64,000 nucleotides of DNA from Adiantum capillus-veneris (lineage: Eukaryota > Streptophyta > Polypodiopsida > Polypodiales > Pteridaceae), in NCBI GenBank assembly GCA_014529385.2, contig CM043943.1, positions 159,668,247 through 159,732,246 of the forward strand. Direction: 5' to 3'. The position numbers and the translations under genes are program-made. How positions within the stretch are numbered: position 1 is the first letter of the stretch; every line of letters begins with the position of its first letter. The notes below the pieces were generated by a model that was not told the origin of the DNA, searched no databases, and worked only from the letters and a program-made list of their open reading frames with translations. This document shows positions 58,065 to 64,000 of the stretch, piece after piece.

Positions 58065-58439
58065 GTGATCTCTATAGCCTTTGCCCTTTGGGCAGGCCAA
58101 AAAGTAAAAGATCTAGATATCTCTCTTCAAGGGACCTCCAAGGAGAAAATTGACGTTCATGTGGATTTTAAGGCAAGATTCTTGGAGTTGAAGGTCCATA
58201 ATATTGATGGCAAGAATTATCGTCTGGGTGATTATCGTCTGGGTGTGTCGTGTTTGTGTAAAGCTATCGTACTTGAGAAATGTAGTGTCATTGTTAGGCC
58301 TACTTGGATTAACATTATTTTGAAGAAGCGGGAGAAGGGCACCTGGCAATATCTTCATGGGAATGAAGACAAGTCAAAGTTGTGGAGTGATGATAAAGAA
58401 CCCATGTCTGGGCTCATGCAAATAATGAGGAATTTTTAA
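58065..58439 (+). pseudogene. CacyBP/SIP-like CS-domain fragment
   Basis: A 124-codon frame resembling the CS (p23-like) domain and following segment of calcyclin-binding protein / SIAH-interacting protein. Visible similarity: KVKDLDISLQG, a short beta-strand stretch ending LELKVHNIDGKNYRL, then AIVLEKCSVIVRPTWINI, and the C-terminal EDKSKLWSDDKEPMSGLMQI. The plant family has EKCKV-VKPT and DPMAGIM at these places. A tandem six-residue repeat (LGDYRLGV region) is inserted after NYRL. The N-terminal helical domain and the C-terminal SGS tail are missing and the frame stops after MRNF. A TTTTAGTCAG acceptor-like site precedes it. Probably a gene fragment or decayed copy; such proteins act as ubiquitin-ligase adaptors in animals. 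Confidence 0.7.
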
Positions 58440-58930
58440 CTTTGTCGTGACTTTGTACTACAGAAAGCCGAGAGCTTCATGGTAGGATAGGTGGTTTGGG
58501 GTCATGGTGAGAGTCCATGGTGGTTCTAACCTCTTCTGGAGACGTCGCTAATGGTATAAGGCATTATATTCTGGTATAGAAGTAGATCCATCCACTTGAT
58601 TGTTGATATAGAGGTCATGATTGGTCCAAAGAACTATTTTGGTATTGAAGTAGATCCATCCACTTGATTGGTCCAAAGAGTTGGTATCAATGTTCCTAGG
58701 GAAAATCATACAAATTTCCCTTATGGTAGATTCAACCCTAGGAAAGTTTTCCCACTAATCGGCATCTTTTACAATTTAATTCTATTTTAATGAATTTTCC
58801 AAGCGGATTTTCTGCCTTTCCATCTATTTTGATTTGTAAACATCTCGTGCTCACCCAAAACATTTGCGAAAGAAACTAGTGATAAAATCAGCTCAAGGCT
58901 AAGCTGAGGCACAATTTTCTTGAACATTGG
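58440..58930. other. Unassigned interval with a short duplication
   Basis: GAAGTAGATCCATCCACTTG occurs twice (about 58577 and 58647) together with TTGGTCCAAAGA, a small imperfect tandem duplication. No gene seen. Confidence 0.5.
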
Positions 58931-58999
58931 TTGGCATGGTAGTGGCATCAAACCTCCATTTTTTGGTAGAGAGAGAGAGGTTTCTCAAATCACATATAG

Positions 59000-59048
<49 letters not shown>

Positions 59049-59080
59049 CATGGTAGCGGCATCAAACCTCCAAAAACTAA
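58931..59080. repeat. Duplicated flank around (GA)n
   Basis: GGCATGGTAGTGGCATCAAA (58931) and GGCATGGTAGCGGCATCAAA (59046) flank a GA array at 59006-59045. The same pattern of flank duplication is seen at 45.8-46.4 kb. Confidence 0.85.
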
Positions 59081-59184
59081 AAAAAGCCCAAAAAAACTCA
59101 AATAAAACATTTTGTTATTGCAATACTGATAGAATGCCACATGAGATGCTGCTTATAACAAAGACACTCTTTTGTCTATTTATG

Positions 59185-59325
59185 CTCACCAATTCCCCAT
59201 AGACCTCGACATGGTGGATCCTCCCCCCCCCCTTCTTCCCTCATCGCGTCCACCCACGAACTGAGTTGTTGGCTATGTGCCAAGGTAGGACAAGGCCTCT
59301 ACGCGAATTTTGTTGTATTTTTTTA
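59185..59325 (+). repeat. Dispersed repeat shared with 21250-21400
   Basis: Same block order as 21250-21400 (CCCACGAACTGAG, TTGGCTATG, CCAAGGTA, GCCTCT, ATTTTGTTG), with a C-run at 59223-59232. Confidence 0.65.
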
Positions 59326-59418
59326 GATTTATAACTAAGAGAGGGAGTTAGTGCCCTACGAAAGTGGAAGTGGCACCAAATTAGAAGCATTTGTGGTTGC
59401 CACAAGAGAAGAGGTGGT

Positions 59419-59770
59419 TGTTGAGATAGGCATGTCCTTCTTGCTCCAACTGTGGGAAACATCTCTACATGTGCATACTATTTGCTATTGGCATTTGTTC
59501 TATAAGTTGTAAGCTTTTAAGAAGGGCCACATGGAGAGTAAGAAGGGCCACATGGAGAGTTATCAGCCGGATAGCCACTCCAACTTTGTGCATGAATAAA
59601 GCCTAACACTATGTTGTACATTACACTATGCTAAAAAGTATTTCTAGCCTTTTTTGTGTATTGAGTCCACCTTTACTAAAGTGTATGTACTTCTCTCTTC
59701 AATTGTCTAAGCTATGCCCTGCACACACACACAAACCTCCTTGAGCACACACACACCATCAGCCCCAACA
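59419..59770 (+). repeat. 5' LTR of element I
   Basis: TGTTGAGATAGGCATG to CAGCCCCAACA. Contains a small tandem duplication of AAGAAGGGCCACATGGAGAG (59519-59560) that the 3' LTR lacks. Confidence 0.93.
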
Positions 59771-59772
59771 AC

Positions 59773-59784
59773 TAGTATCAGAGC
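59773..59784 (+). other. Primer-binding site of element I
   Basis: TAGTATCAGAGC, one change from the initiator-Met site, two bases after the LTR. Confidence 0.8.
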
Positions 59785-60693
59785 TAGTGAGCATCACAAC
59801 AAGATTAGCAATCCTATTAGCATCACACAAAAGCCCAATTTTTTTATTTTCAAGTGCATCAATCACTGATCAGAAGGTGATAAAGAAGCCCAAATCAGCC
59901 CCTTAATCAAAGAGAATCGAGAGCATGGCTTGAAGTTGCTTCGATCCGAGCTTGAGGATGTTTTTCCCTCACTAAGGCGCTCTCTTTTGCAACTTTGGAT
60001 GATGCAAAGCTGAAAATTTCAGCTTATCACCTCATTCGACGGCTTCAGCTTTGCTTCGAAATCTCTTCCCGGCCTTGGAGATCTGCCGATCAGCCCCTTC
60101 GGATGTAGTTGCAGCTAAAAAAAAAACCCTCTTGCAATACATGATCGCGGAATGGCTTCAAGATCAGCCCACCTCGCTTTGGACGGCAACTTCTCATCTC
60201 AGCAACTCTCAGGTCTCGTTTTCTATGTACATAATCCCTTTTTTTGAATTATAGTAGCCTTTTGAGCTTTTGATTGGCTAGTGGAGCTTTACATCAACAT
60301 ACTACACAACTCCAACAATTTGCAAAGCTCCCATTATAATCGTTTTGTTGATTAAAACCCGCAAGTTTATGCACACTCGAAGTGGCAGCCAAGCTCGACA
60401 TCGACAACACGCTCGACTTCGTCACCAAGCTTGACATACTCAATAATTTATGGTCGATTTGTATTCGATCAAGCTTCTAAGCTATTCAAACTTAAAAGCA
60501 TGATTTTCCAAGGCACATGCACACTTCCACACACGTAATTTAATAACCACTTGTGAAGAGGGGCTTCATGCACGTGAAGAGTCACTTCACAATTTCGGCT
60601 TCCGATCATTGTGTACAGGGCAAGACACTACCATAGAGAGAGTCTCTTTACTGGTAAGACCAAGTCCCTTTGTGTGTATAACCGTTTTGCACC

Positions 60694-60836
60694 ATGGGAG
60701 AAAAAGGGATTGAAAAATTCAATGGAGACGGTTTCCACACTTGGCAGACCAAGCTGTGAGGATACCCTATGAAAAAGAAACTATGGCCTGTTTGTAAAAC
60801 CGAGAATAAGCAAACCATCCACTTCCTAAGGGGAGG
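60694..60836 (+). pseudogene. Element I gag N-terminal remnant
   Basis: The ATG near 60694 opens MGEKGIEKFNGDGFHTWQ, differing from element D at only two of the first 18 residues. A TGA follows a few codons later (CTG-TGA-GGA) and the frame ends near the polypurine tract after about 45 codons. Only this start of gag survives; zinc knuckles and all pol are absent. Similarity to D shows common descent of the internal parts although the LTRs are different. Confidence 0.85.
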
Positions 60837-60838
60837 AT
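60828..60838 (+). other. Polypurine tract of element I
   Basis: AAGGGGAGGAT directly before the 3' LTR, similar to element D's AAGGGGAGGAT. Confidence 0.9.
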
Positions 60839-61172
60839 TGTTGAGATAGGCATGTCGGTCTTGCTCAAACTGTAGGAAACACCTCTACATGTGCATACTA
60901 TTTGCTATTGGCATTTGTCCTATAAGTTGTAAGCTTCTAAGAAGGTCCACATGGAGAGTTATCAGCAGGATAGCCACTCCAGCTTTGTGCATAAATAAAT
61001 CCCAACACTATGCTGTACATTACACTATGCTAAAAAGTATTTCTAGCCTTTTTTGTGTATTGAGTCCACCTTTACTAAAGTGTGTGTACTTCTCTCTCTA
61101 ATTGTCTAAGCTATGTCTGCACACACACACAAACCTTCTTGAGCACACACACGCATACCATCAGCCCCAACG
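60839..61172 (+). repeat. 3' LTR of element I
   Basis: TGTTGAGATAGGCATG to CAGCCCCAAC; followed by GTGGT. Confidence 0.93.
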
Positions 61173-61177
61173 GTGGT

Positions 61178-62692
61178 TGTCGGTCATGACATTGTTGAGG
61201 GTGATGAAGATGTAACCGCCAGTAGAGGGAAAGTATAAGTAGGGATTTTCGTTAAAGGGAATGAGAGTGGCTCTAGTGTCCTTGACTCAATGGGAAGCCT
61301 AGCAAGAATGGCAACAAAGGAATTTTAGTGGCGATTGTTGCAACTGAAGAGGCTGAGAAGAAACACTGTGTAGACGAAGTTTTGAAGGCAACCAATGGAG
61401 ATGGGATTTTGGGTGTCAAGGCTGCATAACTAAAAATTTGCATCCAACTCAAAGCATTATAGAGATAAGAGACCACATTTATTTCAAAAGTAATTGAGAA
61501 CTATGCATCACGTCTTGCCTAACCTTCTTTCGTAACCATTTTTGACAATATTTTGGTGCCATTTGCTATCTCTCTCTTGCTCTACATTCTCCTCTGGCCA
61601 TGGCTTGCTCTACATTCTCCTCTGGCCCATGGCCTTCACTTTAATCTTTGTGGTGCTTTATATCAAGACATAGACAATACTTAGAATTAATGAGCGCTTG
61701 CAAAATTTTGTAGACTTGCTTCATCACAACCAAGTGCAAATGGGATGTTGATGAATTGGCATGCTACAAGAAAAATTGATGTGGGTGATTGTCAACAATG
61801 GTGGACACAACTACTTTCATTGTCTGAGCCAAGGGGGACATGCTATCGATTGAGAGTAGAGACAACATGGCAGCAAACCGTTAGTAATTGTGACAACTAA
61901 CTTGCAATCTTGACAAGGTAAGGATGGTGTACATAAGGACAGACTCATGGGTAGAGGATAGAGGTAGGGTGCCTCCTTTGGGAGGTGTTTGTTGTCTTAC
62001 ACACACACAAGCCCAAATTTTGGAGCACTTCTCTCTCACTGACATCGACTATGAGTGTGTGCACACTCATATTCAAAACCAAGAGGGCATTCGAGACAAC
62101 GTAGGTAATTTGGGACAACTAACCTTCACCTACATGAGTCAAGGTTGAAGCAACTCATTTGCAAGTAGCTTAATGGGATTGCCAAACTTGCACATCTCAG
62201 AGGAATTTGAACAAGTGAACACACTAAGCATGGAAAAGTTGACGCAGCATTGACACTTGCTTTTGAATCCGTGACCTTTGACCATCTGTTAGTCCAAGTT
62301 GGTGTAGAGTGGTTGCAAAATCACAACAAATTTACTGCTTCAAAAAAGATCGGACAGGCCGGCCTCAAACACTACTGCCTTTGAAGTTGAAAGGGAAAAG
62401 GAAATGGATTGGCATGTGGGGAGACTAGCCATCACGAACATCTCCATTTGGCCTTTGAGGTTGAAAGAAAAAAGGAAATTGATTCCATCACGAACGATCG
62501 GAATGACATCATTTGGAAGTTAAATGACAGAGAATCTTTGAGGGTATGCAATTGTAAATTGAGGTCCAGGTCCATTAACAAATTAGATTTACTATGGTGC
62601 ACTTTTTTTTGGTTTTATAATCAGGACTTACTCGCTCTCTAGTGAATAAAAATTCGTTCAAAACTCACCATACTTGCTGTCTGATAATAAGA
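61178..62692. other. Unassigned interval right of element I
   Basis: No gene I can name. A plus-strand frame ending at 61430 (KNGNKGILVAIVATEEAEKK) looks protein-like and may continue the open frame interrupted at 59418. The remainder has short frames only. Confidence 0.4.
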
Positions 62693-63155
62693 GGGCCTCC
62701 ACACGGTGAGTTTGGGAACTCATCTTGAAACTCACAAAACTTGACCAAAAGGTACCCTTAAATGTACAGAAACCTTCACACGGTTCCTTTTCAAATACTC
62801 ATTTGACTTGTATAACAAGTGGTAGAGGCTTGGTTGTGCTAAAAATAAACTTACTACCTCTTAGTCCAGGTTAGCACGTTGAAACTATCTCAGTAGGCAT
62901 CCCCAATTTTGCAAAAGGGGTTTATTAGGGAGAATCTGATGAGATCCTCCCAAGCCTTTGAGGGGGAAAAAAGGGGAGGAGTGCCACATTAGGAGTGAGA
63001 GGAAGAGAGAGAGAGGGCCTTACATTCCAGCTGTCAGCAGAAGCAAGAAATGAATGCCCGATAAAAAAAAAAATCTCATTCTGTTTCCATTGGTGCCGTG
63101 GTGCTCAGAGAAAAGGAGAGAACCATCTCTGTGTATCTCTGCGACAACGATGTAG

Positions 63156-63160
<5 letters not shown>

Positions 63161-63213
<53 letters not shown>
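63161..63213. repeat. (TG)n microsatellite
   Basis: About 26 TG units; a second TG run lies at 63318-63344. Confidence 0.97.
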
Positions 63214-63216
<3 letters not shown>

Positions 63217-63313
63217 GCTTAGAGCTCGAACGAGCTGCCTAGGAGGGAGAGGAGTTGCAGAAAGAATTTTGCCCCAAGGCGAGCACTCAGCGGCATTGAA
63301 TTAAGAACTCTCT

Positions 63314-63344
<31 letters not shown>

Positions 63345-63357
63345 ATGATGTGCACAA

Positions 63358-63358
<1 letters not shown>

Positions 63359-63431
<73 letters not shown>
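63359..63431. repeat. (CT)n microsatellite
   Basis: About 36 CT units, 15 bp after the second TG run. Confidence 0.97.
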
Positions 63432-63435
<4 letters not shown>

Positions 63436-63556
63436 CGTCATTTCCTCCCGTGAGGCTTGAGGCCAACAACAGTGGGCGATAATGAGCATGGCACAGACTC
63501 TTGAGACCAAGGGTGTGCGAGGGATGCAGACGACACACGGAGCACTGCCGTACCCG

Positions 63557-63570
63557 GGGGGGGGGGGGGG
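63557..63570. repeat. Poly-G run
   Basis: Fourteen or so G residues followed by further G-runs (TTGGGTTGGGGCGGGGGGCGG type), a G-quadruplex-prone stretch. Confidence 0.9.
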
Positions 63571-63860
63571 TTGGGTTGGGGCGGGGGGCGGAGTTCCTGG
63601 AGGGCATCTGTTGAGATTCCCCTTAATAAAGTGGAATAGACCCAATAGAATACACTCCTAACTTTTCATATTTTGCAAAAGTTTCACAAAAGGAATCGGT
63701 TAACCTTCTTTTGAGGGATTCCCTCTTAAACTCACCATGGAATAAAGTTTATGCAAACTACTCCCTTATTCCTTTCCAAAACTCACCGTGGGAAGGCCTT
63801 GTAAAAATCCATTTATTAAACTGATTGTGCGAAAATTGTGGTCACACTTTCCATGCTTGC

Positions 63861-63863
<3 letters not shown>

Positions 63864-63894
<31 letters not shown>
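63864..63894. repeat. (GA)n microsatellite at right edge
   Basis: About 15 GA units near the right edge of the window; no gene is seen between 63800 and 64000. Confidence 0.95.
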
Positions 63895-63897
<3 letters not shown>

Positions 63898-64000
63898 TTG
63901 TGTGCTGTCTCTCGTGGCTTAACTATTCCCCTGGCCGGTAGTCTCCGCATGCACTTGTTTAGACCAGGCCTGAAAATTGTAGGGCACCCTTACCCATCCT

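Larger units (their letters stand above)
59419..61172 (+). mobile_element. Short gag-start-only Copia derivative I
   Basis: A 1.75-kb LTR element: LTRs 59419-59770 and 60839-61172, a primer site with one change (TAGTATCAGAGC), a polypurine tract, and TSD GTGGT at 59414-59418 and 61173-61177 (last base of the right LTR changed). The internal 1.07 kb keeps only the leader and the first codons of a gag resembling element D. It cannot encode any enzyme. Size and structure approach TRIM elements, though the LTRs are longer. Confidence 0.9.
62693..63799. mobile_element. Probable inverted-repeat element J (MITE-like)
   Basis: Left end GGGCCTCCACACGGTGAGTT and right end, reverse complement AGGCCTTCCCACGGTGAGTT, form an imperfect inverted repeat of about 25 bp with a shared continuation TTnGGAA. 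Extra copies of ACTCACC(A/G)TGG lie at 62661-62672, 63733-63743 and 63781-63791. The inside is noncoding and carries (TG)n, (CT)n and poly-G tracts. No convincing TSD was found, so bounds and class are uncertain. Confidence 0.45.

Noticed and set aside
62693-63799. Element J as a hAT element
   Set aside because: No 8-bp TSD was found: the flanking octamers TAATAAGA and TGTAAAAA match poorly. The superfamily is therefore not stated.

Overview
This window looks like nuclear DNA of a land plant, built almost entirely from transposable elements nested inside one another, with long simple-sequence tracts of (CT)n/(GA)n, (TG)n and poly-C/G. The plant call rests on Ty1/Copia and Ty3/Gypsy elements whose primer-binding sites match the 3' end of plant initiator tRNA-Met (TGGTATCAGAGC), a plant-type chromovirus with a chromodomain, and a hAT transposon with BED and DUF659-like transposase sequence. 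The abundance of GA/CT arrays and the element mix would fit a seed-free plant such as a fern, but the sequence alone does not settle the species. I found no rRNA, tRNA, CRISPR or bacterial-type operon.

Layout, left to right. 234-5241: a decayed minus-strand Copia element (A) with 5-bp target-site duplications (TSDs). 5527-6166: a tandem duplication carrying TATA and CT tracts. 6181-6481 and 17742-19955: two halves of a plus-strand Copia relic (B) of the same family as A, split by a long-LTR Gypsy element (G, 6482-17740, minus strand, many breaks). 19956-23580: unassigned DNA with a 129-bp tandem duplication and dispersed repeats. 23600-36000: a minus-strand Copia relic (C) split twice, by a gag-only non-autonomous element (D, 24918-28090, plus) and by a nearly intact Copia (E, 28858-34365, minus).

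36733-44100: a 7.4-kb hAT-type DNA transposon (H) with inverted ends and imperfect 8-bp TSDs. It carries a decayed transposase on the minus strand and a kinase-like coding frame on the plus strand. This is the most unusual object in the window. 46697-55607: a very young Ty3/Gypsy chromovirus (F) with nearly identical 1.6-kb LTRs and a perfect TSD. It sits inside a small gene for a secreted cysteine-rich protein, whose two halves lie at 46421-46691 and 55608-55702 (minus). 55800-56720: foldback sequences interleaved with GA/CT arrays. 58065-58439: a truncated copy of a CacyBP/SIP-like CS-domain protein. 59419-61172: a second gag-only Copia derivative (I). 62693-63799: a probable small inverted-repeat element (J) full of microsatellites.

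Order of events that can be read from the nesting: B before G; C before D and E; the cysteine-rich gene before F. LTR comparison by eye puts F as the youngest (two substitutions in about 1.6 kb), then E (four in 192 bp), while A, B, C and G are old and full of stops and frameshifts. No ordinary intact host gene was recognised; the host-like remains are the split cysteine-rich gene, the CS-domain fragment and a few unassigned open frames.
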